From assembly GCF_004006235.1 (NCBI RefSeq), contig NZ_CP034753.1, forward strand, positions 496,001-560,000: 64,000 nt of DNA, read 5' to 3'. Positions 32,127 through 41,922 of the stretch are shown one piece after another. Each line of letters begins with the position of its first letter. The stretch's first letter is position 1. The notes under the pieces were generated by a model that was given only the letters and a program-made list of their open reading frames with translations, made no database searches and was not told the DNA's origin. Source of the stretch: Agromyces sp. LHK192. GTDB lineage: Bacteria; Actinomycetota; Actinomycetes; Actinomycetales; Microbacteriaceae. The translations under genes and the position numbers were made by a program.

Positions 32127-32936
32127 TCACTGGGTGGGGCTGATGTACGTCTGCCGTTGGACCGTCGGCTGCGGCGGCACCGCGGGCAGCCAGTCCGGCT
32201 CCTCCTCGGGGTACTCGTCCTCCGCGGCGACGTGCCCGTGCGGCGATGCACCGCCGCCGGTGGCGGCACCTGCGGCCGTCGACGGGGCGGCCGCGGGGTC
32301 GGCCTGCGGCAGCGTGCCCAGCCGGTCGACCTGCTCGGTCAACGCGTCGAGGACCGAACGCAGCTGGATCTGCGCGACCTGCGCGTAGGTCCGCACGTAC
32401 TCGATCTCGGGCATCGGGGGCATCGGCGGCATCGGAGCCGCCGCGGGCGTCGCGGCATCCGCCTCCGACTGCTCCGCGGCCCGCTCCGCGCCGCGTTCCA
32501 CCACCTCGCGGTACTGGTTGCGGGCGGTCAGCACGAGGTCCCGCGCATACTGCTCGGCGTCGGCGACCGCCTTGTCGGCGATCATCTGCGCCTGCGAGAG
32601 CAGGCCGACCGCGCCGAGCGTGACCTCCTGTTCGAGTTCGGGATTCGAGGCCGTCTGCAACCTGGCGTTCTCGACGCGCAGCCGCTCGATCTCCGCGCGA
32701 AGCGCGACCGCCTCGCTGGTCAGCCGGTCGGTGCCCATCCGCACGACGTCGATCGTGCCGCGCAGGCCGGCGACGAACGCATCGACCTCGGAACGGTCGT
32801 ACCCGCCGAGCGGCCTCGTCGCGAAGGTCGGCTTCCGCGACCGTTCGAGCTGCACCATCCCGTCCGCGAGGGTCGCGCCCTGTGCGGGCGGCTCGGGCGC
32901 CGGGATCTGTGCTCCATCAACCCAATCGGGAGTCAT
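32127..32936 (-). CDS. DivIVA-like coiled-coil protein
   Basis: 269 residues. FATRPLGGYDRSEVDAFVAG (residues ~38-57) is a DivIVA N-terminal motif, followed by a coiled coil (LTSEAVALRAEIERLRVENA) and a second helix with QMIADKAVADAEQYARDLVL. The C-terminal third is Pro/Ala-rich and disordered. DivIVA proteins mark curved membrane and polar growth. This one lacks the usual very N-terminal position of the motif, so it is a paralogue rather than Wag31 itself. The start overlaps the flavohemoglobin stop (ATGA). Confidence 0.8.
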   Translation of the reverse strand: MTPDWVDGAQIPAPEPPAQGATLADGMVQLERSRKPTFATRPLGGYDRSEVDAFVAGLRGTIDVVRMGTDRLTSEAVALRAEIERLRVENARLQTASNPELEQEVTLGAVGLLSQAQMIADKAVADAEQYARDLVLTARNQYREVVERGAERAAEQSEADAATPAAAPMPPMPPMPEIEYVRTYAQVAQIQLRSVLDALTEQVDRLGTLPQADPAAAPSTAAGAATGGGASPHGHVAAEDEYPEEEPDWLPAVPPQPTVQRQTYISPTQ

Positions 32937-34141
32937 CGGGTGTTTCCCATCTGCTCAGCAGGCGCCGGTGGGCGCAGCGGGTCTCGCGGGTCGTCGTCCA
33001 GGGCGAGGGTCTCGTCGTCGAGCGTCGCGAACCGCTCGAACCGGAGGTCGGATGCCTCGAAGCCGAGCCCGCGCAGCTTCGCGAGCGTGTGGCGCACCAT
33101 CACGGGAGAGCCGCACACCATCGCGAGCGGGCCCGGACCGATGACGTCCTCGGCGACGACGTCGCCGACGTACCCCTTGCGACCGGGATAGCTGGGGTCG
33201 TCGGAGACGACGGGCGTGTACGTGAACCACGGGCGCCCCGCGAGGTTCGTGAGCAGGCGGTGCTCGTACAGGTTCCACGGCACGCGCGCACCGTGGAACA
33301 GGTGCACGCGCGGGGCGTCCCCCGTCTCCTGCCACTGCAGGTCGATGCGCTCGAGGTGCGCGCGCAGCGGGGCGAACCCGGTGCCGCCGGCGACCATGAT
33401 GAGGTCGCGTTCGCGCTCCTCGGCGCTCAACGTCAGTTCCTGGCCGACCGCGGCACCGATCCGCAGCGTGTCGCCCGCCTGCAGCAGCCGCACGACGGCG
33501 GTCGAGACCTGGCCGCCCGGTACGAGCTGCACGTGGAACTCGATCGTGCCGTCGGCGCGGGGCGCGTTCGCCGGGCTGAAGTAGCGCCACAGCCGCGGCG
33601 CCTGCGGCGTCTCGACCGCGAACGACTGGCCGGGCTCGTACGGCAGCTCGGGCTCGGGCTTCACGTGCACGACCGCGACGTCCATGCTGCGCCGGTCGAC
33701 GGCGGTGACATGGCCGGTCCACGCCGCCGGGGCGGTGCGCTCGGACTCCTCGGCGGCCTGCACCATGGTCGTCGCGACGACGCCGTACGCACCGGCCCAG
33801 TCGGCGGCCAGCTCCTCGGTCCAGAGGTCGCCGAGGAAGTGCTTCAGCGTCGTCAGCAGCGAGAGGCCGACCGCGTCGTAGTGCTCCGTGACGACCTGGA
33901 ACCTGCGATGGTCGCGACCGAGCTGCTGGATGAACTCGGTGACCTGGTCGAGCTGGTCGACGTTCGAGACGATGCGTCCGAGCGCGCCGACCAGCCGGTC
34001 CCGCTGGGTCGCCATCGAGACCGGGAACATCGCCCGCAACTCGGGGTGCGTGTAGAAGAGGTGCGAGTAGAAGAACAGCGGCACCTCGTCGCCGAGCGTC
34101 TCGGCCAGCGACCAGGTGTGCTTCAGTGCTGCGGTGTCCAT
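32933..34141 (-). CDS. Flavohemoglobin-type globin/FAD/NAD reductase
   Basis: 402 residues. The globin domain (~1-135) has the proximal His in LGRDHRRFQ. The ferredoxin-reductase part has a FAD site (LWRYFSPANAP), the NAD-binding MVAGGTGFAPLRAHLERI and a C-terminal MVCGSPVMVRHT. Flavohemoglobins oxidise nitric oxide to nitrate. It starts five bases after the truncated hemoglobin stop. The FAD motif is RYFS rather than RxYS, a variation found in actinobacterial homologues. Confidence 0.9.
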   Translation of the reverse strand: MDTAALKHTWSLAETLGDEVPLFFYSHLFYTHPELRAMFPVSMATQRDRLVGALGRIVSNVDQLDQVTEFIQQLGRDHRRFQVVTEHYDAVGLSLLTTLKHFLGDLWTEELAADWAGAYGVVATTMVQAAEESERTAPAAWTGHVTAVDRRSMDVAVVHVKPEPELPYEPGQSFAVETPQAPRLWRYFSPANAPRADGTIEFHVQLVPGGQVSTAVVRLLQAGDTLRIGAAVGQELTLSAEERERDLIMVAGGTGFAPLRAHLERIDLQWQETGDAPRVHLFHGARVPWNLYEHRLLTNLAGRPWFTYTPVVSDDPSYPGRKGYVGDVVAEDVIGPGPLAMVCGSPVMVRHTLAKLRGLGFEASDLRFERFATLDDETLALDDDPRDPLRPPAPAEQMGNTR

Positions 34142-34146
34142 GCGGA

Positions 34147-34548
34147 CTAGGCGTGCGTCGCCGGCACCTCGACGACGTCGGGCTGGGTCGCCGCGACGGC
34201 GCCCACGGTCCGGTCGATGATGTCCGCCGGGACGCCGGCCTCGGTGAGCGCGGCGATCAGGTGGCCGGCGACGGCACCGAAGTCGTCGGCCGAGATGCCG
34301 CGGCCCGCGTGGGCGGTGCGCAGGTCCTTGCCCTCGTAGGCGACCGGGCCGCCCATCACCTGGGAGACCAGCGCGACCTGGTGGCGCTTGAGGCGCACCA
34401 GCTCGGTGTCCGCGAAGTAGCCGGCGAGCTGCTCGTCGGCGAGCACGAGTTCGTAGAACCGGTTGACGACCGCGGTGACGGCCGGTGCTCCTCCGACGGC
34501 CGCGTAGTCGCTCAGGGGTTCGGCTTCGGTCTGAGTGGGGGAACTCAT
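34147..34548 (-). CDS. Truncated hemoglobin, group I-like
   Basis: 133 residues from ATG 34548; the ATG at 34566 is an alternative. Features are VNRFYELVLADEQLAGYFAD (B/E helices with Phe-Tyr), a glycine pair (MGGP) and the proximal His in DLRTAHAGRGIS. It is probably cotranscribed with the flavohemoglobin, which suggests shared nitric oxide or oxygen handling. Confidence 0.9.
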   Translation of the reverse strand: MSSPTQTEAEPLSDYAAVGGAPAVTAVVNRFYELVLADEQLAGYFADTELVRLKRHQVALVSQVMGGPVAYEGKDLRTAHAGRGISADDFGAVAGHLIAALTEAGVPADIIDRTVGAVAATQPDVVEVPATHA

Positions 34549-34662
34549 GTTGGTCCAATCCGTCATCGATGGGGGCAAGGCCAATTTCTAGCAGACCTGC
34601 GCGCACGGCATCAAAGGAGTTCTGCGAAAACTCGGAGGATTGCCATGTAACCCGCTCGGGGG

Positions 34663-35733
34663 TCACCATCCGCTGCGGGTCGGCGTGTGCCCCTCGCGGG
34701 CGTCGTCGGGCATCGTCATCTCGGCTCGCAGGCCCAGGAGTCGGATCGGCCTGTCCGGTTCGATCCGGTCGGCGGCGAGGCCGAGCATCCGTTCGAGCAC
34801 GGCGGCGTGGTCGGACAACTCGGGGATGCGTCGTTGGTACGTCTTCGTCAGGAACGGCGCGTAGCGCACCTTGAGCGTGAGCCCGACGACCGGCCGGCCC
34901 TCCGCGGCGACGTCGGCGAGGACCGCCTCGCCCAGCGCGTGCAGCGCGGCCGTGATGTCGTCCGGTTCGACGAGGTCCTGCTGGTACGTCGTCTCCCTGC
35001 TGTGCCCGCGGGCGACCCAGGGCGTGTCGTCGACGATCCGCTCGCCCTCGCCGCGGCCGAGCATTCGATACCACCGGCCCATCTTCGGACCGAACTCGTC
35101 GACGAGCGCGTCGGTCGGGGCCGCGGCGAGCTGCGCGACCGTGGCGATGCCGAGGGCGGCGAGTCGCTTCGAGACCTTGGGGCCGACACCCCAGAGTTCC
35201 CGCGTCGGCCGCTCCCCCATGACGTCGAGCCAGTTCGCCGCGGTCAGCCGGAACACGCCCTGCGGCTTGCCGAAGCCCGTCGCGATCTTCGCCCGCACGA
35301 GCGTGTCGCCGATGCCGACGCTGCAGTGCAGTCGGGTCCGGTCGAGCACCGCCTGCTGGATGCCGCGCGCGTACGCCTCGGGGTCGTCGACGTCGACGCC
35401 GACGAACGCCTCGTCCCAGCCGAGCACCTGCACCGTCGCGCCGGGCTGCGCGCGCAGGGTCGCCATCACGGCGTCGGATGCCTCGGCGTACGCCTCGTGA
35501 TCGACCGGGAGTATGACCGCGTCGGGCACCTTGCGGGCGGCGATCCGCAGCGGCATCCCGGATCCGACGCCGAACGCGCGGGCCTCGTACGACGCGGTCG
35601 AGACGACGGCGCGTTCGGTGGGATCGCCCCGGCCGCCGACGATGACCGGGAGCCCGGCCAGCTCCGGGCGCCGCAGCACCTCGACGGCAGCGATGAACTG
35701 GTCGAGGTCCACGTGCAGCACCCAGGCGCCCAC
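34663..35733 (-). CDS. dinB: DNA polymerase IV (Y family)
   Basis: 356 residues from GTG 35733; ATG 35775 would add 14 residues. Family starts normally sit just before VLHVDLDQFIAAVEV, which favours the GTG. Catalytic acidic residues are in HVDLDQF and in GWDEAFVGV. Also present are the steric-gate/fingers region STASYEARAFGVGSGMPL, the helix-hairpin-helix ELWGVGPKVSKRLAALGI and a C-terminal little-finger domain. Error-prone lesion bypass. No beta-clamp motif is obvious at the extreme C-terminus. Confidence 0.92.
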   Translation of the reverse strand: MGAWVLHVDLDQFIAAVEVLRRPELAGLPVIVGGRGDPTERAVVSTASYEARAFGVGSGMPLRIAARKVPDAVILPVDHEAYAEASDAVMATLRAQPGATVQVLGWDEAFVGVDVDDPEAYARGIQQAVLDRTRLHCSVGIGDTLVRAKIATGFGKPQGVFRLTAANWLDVMGERPTRELWGVGPKVSKRLAALGIATVAQLAAAPTDALVDEFGPKMGRWYRMLGRGEGERIVDDTPWVARGHSRETTYQQDLVEPDDITAALHALGEAVLADVAAEGRPVVGLTLKVRYAPFLTKTYQRRIPELSDHAAVLERMLGLAADRIEPDRPIRLLGLRAEMTMPDDAREGHTPTRSGW

Positions 35734-35827
35734 CTGGCCAGTCTGCCGGGCGGGCGACGCGCGGTCGAGGGGCATCCGATCCCGAGCCCTCCCGACCGCC
35801 TCACAGGCCCGAGCGCTACCCTGAGGG

Positions 35828-37729
<1,902 letters not shown>

Positions 37730-37761
37730 GCGACCCGCCGTGCCGGCGCCCCCACGCACGA

Positions 37762-37794
37762 CGGAGCCCCGCGCCGAACGGCCGCGGGGCTCCG
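37762..37794 (+). terminator. Strong hairpin terminator after the helicase gene
   Basis: A perfect 12-bp stem (CGGAGCCCCGCG / CGCGGGGCTCCG) with a 9-base loop, 33 bases after the stop. Only a weak pyrimidine run (CCTCTGTTCC) follows, as is common in high-GC actinobacteria. Confidence 0.85.
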
Positions 37795-37865
37795 CCTCTG
37801 TTCCCACCAGGGGGGATGGCGGGAACTCGATCGACGACGCGCGAGCGCTCGTCGGAGTCGGGGTG

Positions 37866-38156
37866 CTACGAGATGGTCTGGGGCAGCACGTCGAACGCGA
37901 CGCGGCCCTCCTCGTCGACACGGGCGTCGAGCGTCTTGTCCGCCAGGGCCTCGTCGGCCGCGTGGCCGAGGTAGACGTGGGCGCCGTCCTGGTCCACGAC
38001 CTGGTCGTTCGCCGACGGCCCGGGGACGACCGAGACCGAGAAGTCCTTCGACTGCGGGGTGTCGGCGTCGATGCGCAGGCCGCCCGTCTCGGGGGCGCCG
38101 CTTCGGTGGACGAGTTCCCGCACGACGGTGCTGGCGGTGTCGGTGAGCGTGAGCAT
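37866..38156 (-). CDS. HesB/IscA-like protein lacking cysteines
   Basis: 96 residues with GGAAGGAG before the ATG at 38156. The fold pattern (TLTDTASTVVRELVHRSGAP, then GGLRIDADTPQSKDFSVSVV and later LGHAADEALADKTLDARVDE) follows A-type Fe-S carriers. There is no cysteine anywhere, so the conserved C-x(n)-C-G-C cluster ligands are missing. It therefore cannot carry a cluster in the standard way and probably has another role. Similar Cys-free relatives occur in actinobacteria. It is separated from the helicase by a terminator and faces it convergently. Confidence 0.75.
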   Translation of the reverse strand: MLTLTDTASTVVRELVHRSGAPETGGLRIDADTPQSKDFSVSVVPGPSANDQVVDQDGAHVYLGHAADEALADKTLDARVDEEGRVAFDVLPQTIS

Positions 38157-38317
38157 GGTGCTCCTTCCGTGTTCGGATGCACTGCGGCCGGGGCCGCAGC
38201 GTGCGCCGGTGGCACGTGAGTCGTCCACGATGCCGGATCACGGCCGATCGACCCACCCCCTTGACCGATCGCGTCGGATCCGGGACCCTTGGCGACCCTC
38301 GGCGTAGGGTCGGCGGC

Positions 38318-39265
38318 ATGGACGCACCCGTATCCGGCCGCCGATCCGCCGAGATCGGCCTCGGTCTCGCGGCCCTCGGCCGCCCCGCCTACATCACGAC
38401 CGAGCGCCCCGGCGACCTCGGCGACGATCGCGGCGTCGACGCCCTGCGCGACCGCACGCACGCCATGTTGGACGCGGCGTGGGGGAGGGGCATCCGCTTC
38501 ATCGACGCGGCGCGGTCGTACGGGCTCGCCGAGGAGTTCCTCGGATCGTGGCTCGCCGCGCATCCGGAGCGGCGGGCAGCGCTCACGATCGAGTCGAAGT
38601 GGGGCTACGAATACGTCGGCGGCTGGCGCTTGGACGCCGAGGTGCACGAGCGCAAGGAGCACTCGCTCGCGATGTTCGAGCGGCAGTGGCCGTCGACGCT
38701 CGCCGCACTCGGCGGGCCGCCCGACGTGTACCTGGTGCACTCGCTCACGCCCGACAGCCCGCTGTTCGGCGATGCGGCACTGCTCGACCGGCTTCGCGAC
38801 CTCGCCGCCGACGGCGTGCGCGTGGGCGTTTCCACGAGCGGACCGCAGCAGGGCGACGCGCTCGACGCGGCGCGGGAGCTGCCCGACTCGCCGTTCACGG
38901 CGGTGCAGGCGACGTGGAACCTGCTCGAGCCGTCGGCCGGTCAGTCACTGACCGGGGCTCACGACGACGGATGGCTCGTCGTCGTCAAGGAGTCCGTTGC
39001 GAACGGCCGGCTCACGCCGGCGGGCGACGAGCCCGGGGCATCCGCCCTCGCCGCGACCGATGGGCAGCCGCTCGACGCGTTCGCGATCGGTGCGGCCAGG
39101 GCGCAGCCCTGGGCCGACGTCGTGCTCATCGGCGCAGTGACCGAATCGCAGCTCGTCTCGAACCTGGCTGCCAGGAAGCCGTCGACGGATGCCTCCGCGC
39201 TTCGCGCGCTGGCGCAGGAGCCCGAAGCGTACTGGCGGGCGCGAAGCGCCCGGGCGTGGACCTAA
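38318..39265 (+). CDS. Aldo/keto reductase
   Basis: 315 residues. TIM-barrel signatures are GIRFIDAARSYGLAEEFLGS (catalytic Asp and Tyr), the catalytic Lys in ALTIESKWGYEY and the His in YLVHSLTPDS. An NADP-binding end is suggested by VVLIGAVTESQLVSNL. Substrate unknown. A TAGGGT -10-like element lies seven bases before the ATG, so the mRNA is probably leaderless. Its TAA overlaps the convergent LigD-polymerase stop codon. Confidence 0.9.
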   Translation: MDAPVSGRRSAEIGLGLAALGRPAYITTERPGDLGDDRGVDALRDRTHAMLDAAWGRGIRFIDAARSYGLAEEFLGSWLAAHPERRAALTIESKWGYEYVGGWRLDAEVHERKEHSLAMFERQWPSTLAALGGPPDVYLVHSLTPDSPLFGDAALLDRLRDLAADGVRVGVSTSGPQQGDALDAARELPDSPFTAVQATWNLLEPSAGQSLTGAHDDGWLVVVKESVANGRLTPAGDEPGASALAATDGQPLDAFAIGAARAQPWADVVLIGAVTESQLVSNLAARKPSTDASALRALAQEPEAYWRARSARAWT

Positions 39266-40521
39266 CCGGCTTCGCCGGGACGCGAACCGGAGCCGGCGGC
39301 CTCGCCCGCCGCGCCCTCCCCGCCCGGGAACCGGCCCTTCCACGGGTCGTAGTCGACGAGCAGCGGCTCCTGCTCGGGCCGCTGCGCCTCGGGCACGTGC
39401 TGGAGGTTCACCCGGATGCGATACCAGAGCGAGCTCGAGCCGCGCATGCCGTCGACGAGCACGTCGGCGGGATGCAGGTGCTCGACCGCGCGGGGATTCG
39501 CGGTCTTCCACCGCTCGAGCGCGTCGAGCGCCTCGCCCTTCGTCTCGGCGCGCGCGATCTCGATCACCGGCAGCGGCTCGGCATCGGCGTCCTTCTCGAC
39601 GGGACCCAGCTCGGCCGCGAGGTCGAGCAGTCCGTCGAGCACGCCCGCCGAGACGTCGAGGCCGGCTATCGGGTCGCCGCGCTCGGCGAAGCGCTCCAGC
39701 ACGGTTCGCACCGTGAACTCCTCGGGTCGGCGCTCGAGCAGCTCCTCCCAGTCGAGCGGGGTGGAGACGCGGGCATCCGGTCGCGGACGCACCGAGTACG
39801 CGGAGGCCACCGTGCGGTCCTTCGCGTTCTGGTTGAAGTCGACGAAGACCCGTTCGCCGCGCTCCTCCTTCCACCACCGGGCGGTCGCGAGATGCGGCAC
39901 GCGCAGTGCGACCTCGCGCGCGAGCGTCTCGGCGGCGAGGCGCACCTCGCGGAAGTCCCAGCGCGGCTCGAGGCGCACCAGCAGGTGGATGCCCCGCGAC
40001 CCCGAGGTCTTCGGCCAGGCGACCAGCCCGCGTTCGGCGAGCACGTCGCGCGCGACGAAGGCGACGTCGACGAGCTGCCCCCACTCGACGCCGGGCATCG
40101 GGTCGAGGTCGACCCGCAGCTCGTCGGGGTGGTCGAGGTCCTCAGCCCGAACGGGATGCGGGTTGAGGTCGATGCAGCCGAGGTTCACGACCCACGCGAG
40201 GGCGGCGGCGTCGCGCACCACCACCTCCTCGGCCGACGTTCCCCGCGCGTAGTGCAGGGTCGCCGTGTCGATCCAGTCGGGTCGCTTGTCGGGTGCGCGC
40301 TTCTGGAAGAAGGCCTCGTGGTCGATGCCCTTTACGAAGCGCTTGAGCACCATCGGCCGTCCGGCGGCGCCGCGAAGCGCGCCCTCGGCGACCGACACGT
40401 AGTACCGCACGAGGTCGAGCTTGGTGAGGCCGGGCTCGGGGAAGACGACCTTGTCGGGGTGGCTGATGCGCACCTCGCGGCCGTTCACCTCGAGCAGTTC
40501 CGCGGACTCCGTCGCGCTCAC
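39262..40521 (-). CDS. LigD-type DNA polymerase domain protein (NHEJ primase-polymerase)
   Basis: 419 residues from GTG 40521; GTG 40530 is an alternative. The archaeo-eukaryotic primase-type polymerase core is visible: SHPDKVVFPEPGLTKLDLVR at the start, catalytic LRVDLDPMPGVEWGQ, SGSRGIHLLVRL and ERVFVDFNQNAKDRTVASAY. No ligase or 3'-phosphoesterase domain is fused, so it is a stand-alone Prim-PolC/LigD-Pol form. Ku and ligase genes are not in the window. The C-terminal ~90 residues are an extra acidic and proline-containing extension. Confidence 0.9.
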   Translation of the reverse strand: MSATESAELLEVNGREVRISHPDKVVFPEPGLTKLDLVRYYVSVAEGALRGAAGRPMVLKRFVKGIDHEAFFQKRAPDKRPDWIDTATLHYARGTSAEEVVVRDAAALAWVVNLGCIDLNPHPVRAEDLDHPDELRVDLDPMPGVEWGQLVDVAFVARDVLAERGLVAWPKTSGSRGIHLLVRLEPRWDFREVRLAAETLAREVALRVPHLATARWWKEERGERVFVDFNQNAKDRTVASAYSVRPRPDARVSTPLDWEELLERRPEEFTVRTVLERFAERGDPIAGLDVSAGVLDGLLDLAAELGPVEKDADAEPLPVIEIARAETKGEALDALERWKTANPRAVEHLHPADVLVDGMRGSSSLWYRIRVNLQHVPEAQRPEQEPLLVDYDPWKGRFPGGEGAAGEAAGSGSRPGEAG

Positions 40522-40531
40522 GCCGCCCACC

Positions 40532-41095
40532 CTACGCCCGGGCCGCGAGCGCGTGCGAGGTCCAGCGGTCGACGAGCACCCACGGGTCGTCGACGCCGAT
40601 AGTGAGGTCGGCGATGTGCCCGGCGAGCGCGTCGTGCATCGCGAACCACTCGGTGCCGGCGAATCGGTGCTCGGCGAACTGCTCGTGCCGGCGACGCTCG
40701 ACGATGCGATCACCGGGCTCGAAGGCGAGCACCTCCTCGACGGGCAGCACCGCGAGTCGGCGGCGCGGTGACGCGCTGGTGCCGATCTTCACCCGGTCGC
40801 GCCAGCGCACGTAGTAGACGACGTCGACCGAGGCATCCCGGAACTCGGCGTCGGGAACGTCGCCGACGCGCCAGTCGCAGCGCTCGCAGACGACGCCCGA
40901 CGGGTATCGCCGCCCGACCGGATGCCCGCACGCCGCGCACGGCGGCGCGAGCAGGTCGACCGCACCGAGTTCGCCCTCGACCCAGTCGTGGGCCGCGAGC
41001 AGATGCGCCAGGCACAGCGGCACGGGCGACTCCGGCACGGTCGGTGCGTCGCACGCGGTGCCGTCGGCCGAGCGGATGCCGCACCCCGAGGTCAT
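40532..41095 (-). CDS. GIY-YIG/T5orf172-like protein with zinc finger
   Basis: 187 residues. The N-terminal part has CGIRSADGTAC and a CAAC-x(14)-CERC zinc knuckle. The C-terminal part (VVYYVRWRDRVKIGTSASPR, then RRLAVLPVEEVLAFEPG and RRHEQFAEHRFAGTEWF) matches the T5orf172/Mug113 branch of the GIY-YIG superfamily, found in phages and bacterial genomes. Nuclease activity is not assured. It precedes the LigD-polymerase gene by ten bases, so a shared DNA repair operon is possible. Confidence 0.75.
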   Translation of the reverse strand: MTSGCGIRSADGTACDAPTVPESPVPLCLAHLLAAHDWVEGELGAVDLLAPPCAACGHPVGRRYPSGVVCERCDWRVGDVPDAEFRDASVDVVYYVRWRDRVKIGTSASPRRRLAVLPVEEVLAFEPGDRIVERRRHEQFAEHRFAGTEWFAMHDALAGHIADLTIGVDDPWVLVDRWTSHALAARA

Positions 41096-41282
41096 GCGGG
41101 CAGGTTACGCGCCGCCTCCGACGTCGTCACGCGGCGACTTGTCGGCGGGTTCTCGGCGGGCGCGTCGTCCGACGGGACCCCGACGGCGCGCCGGTGTGTC
41201 GCCCGGCGGCGCAATGCGACGGCCTGTTGCACCGTCTTACCGCGGGCGACGTGAGGGGTGGATCGGGCGCGGCGCGCAGGCC

Positions 41283-41294
41283 TACCGTCGCCCC
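41283..41294 (+). promoter_or_regulatory. -10 element giving a leaderless FMN-reductase mRNA
   Basis: TACCGT lies exactly six bases before the ATG at 41295, placing the transcription start at the A of the start codon. No ribosome binding site is present upstream. The -35 is weak. Confidence 0.55.
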
Positions 41295-41888
41295 ATGCCG
41301 AACCTCTCACTCGTCGCCGTCTCGGGCAGCCTGCACGCGCCCTCGAAGACCACCGTGCTCAGCCGGGAGATCCTCGACCGGTTCGCCGATGCCGTCGCGC
41401 GGGTCGGCGGACCCGACCTCGAGGTCGAATCGCACCTCATCGAACTGTCGGAGGTCGGCCGGGAGTTCTCGGGCGCGCTCACCCGCGACGAGCTCAGCCC
41501 GGCCGCGGACGACGCGATCCGTGCGATCGAGCAGGCGAGCCTGCTCATCGTCGCGAGCCCGGTGTACCGGGCGAGCTTCACGGGCCTGTTCAAGCACGTG
41601 TTCGACTTCGTCGGGCAGTACTCGCTCATCGACAAGCCGGTGCTGCTCGCCGCGACCGGCGGCAGCGACCGCCACGCCCTCATCATCGAGCACCAGTTCC
41701 GGCCGCTCTTCTCGTTCTTCCAGGCGCTCACCCTGCCGATCGGCGTCTACGCGAGCGACCCCGACTTCGCCGACTACCGCATCACCTCGTCGTCGCTCCA
41801 CGAGCGCATCGACCAGGCCGTGAGCCGCGGCCTGCCCGTGGTGCTGAACTCGTCGCGGTCGATGTCGGAGTACGTGTCGACATGGTGA
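41295..41888 (+). CDS. NADPH-dependent FMN reductase (SsuE/MsuE-like)
   Basis: 197 residues. Flavodoxin-like signature VAVSGSLHAPSKTTVLSREI at the start and SPVYRASFTGLFKHVFDFVG in the middle, with LLAATGGSDRHALIIEHQFR. It supplies reduced FMN to a partner monooxygenase. That partner is very likely the next gene, 34 bases downstream. Confidence 0.92.
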   Translation: MPNLSLVAVSGSLHAPSKTTVLSREILDRFADAVARVGGPDLEVESHLIELSEVGREFSGALTRDELSPAADDAIRAIEQASLLIVASPVYRASFTGLFKHVFDFVGQYSLIDKPVLLAATGGSDRHALIIEHQFRPLFSFFQALTLPIGVYASDPDFADYRITSSSLHERIDQAVSRGLPVVLNSSRSMSEYVSTW

Positions 41889-41922
41889 GCCAGACGCCCG
41901 GATCACGACGAAGGGAGCCACG

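Noticed and set aside
32127..32936. Wag31/DivIVA proper
   Set aside because: The DivIVA motif is about 40 residues in, the protein lacks the typical division-cluster neighbours and it has a long disordered tail. A DivIVA-like paralogue is the safer call.
37866..38156. Functional A-type Fe-S carrier
   Set aside because: All cluster-binding cysteines are absent, so the standard annotation should not be used without qualification.
41889..41922. Riboswitch between the FMN reductase and monooxygenase genes
   Set aside because: Only 34 bases, containing a ribosome binding site and no room for a folded aptamer.
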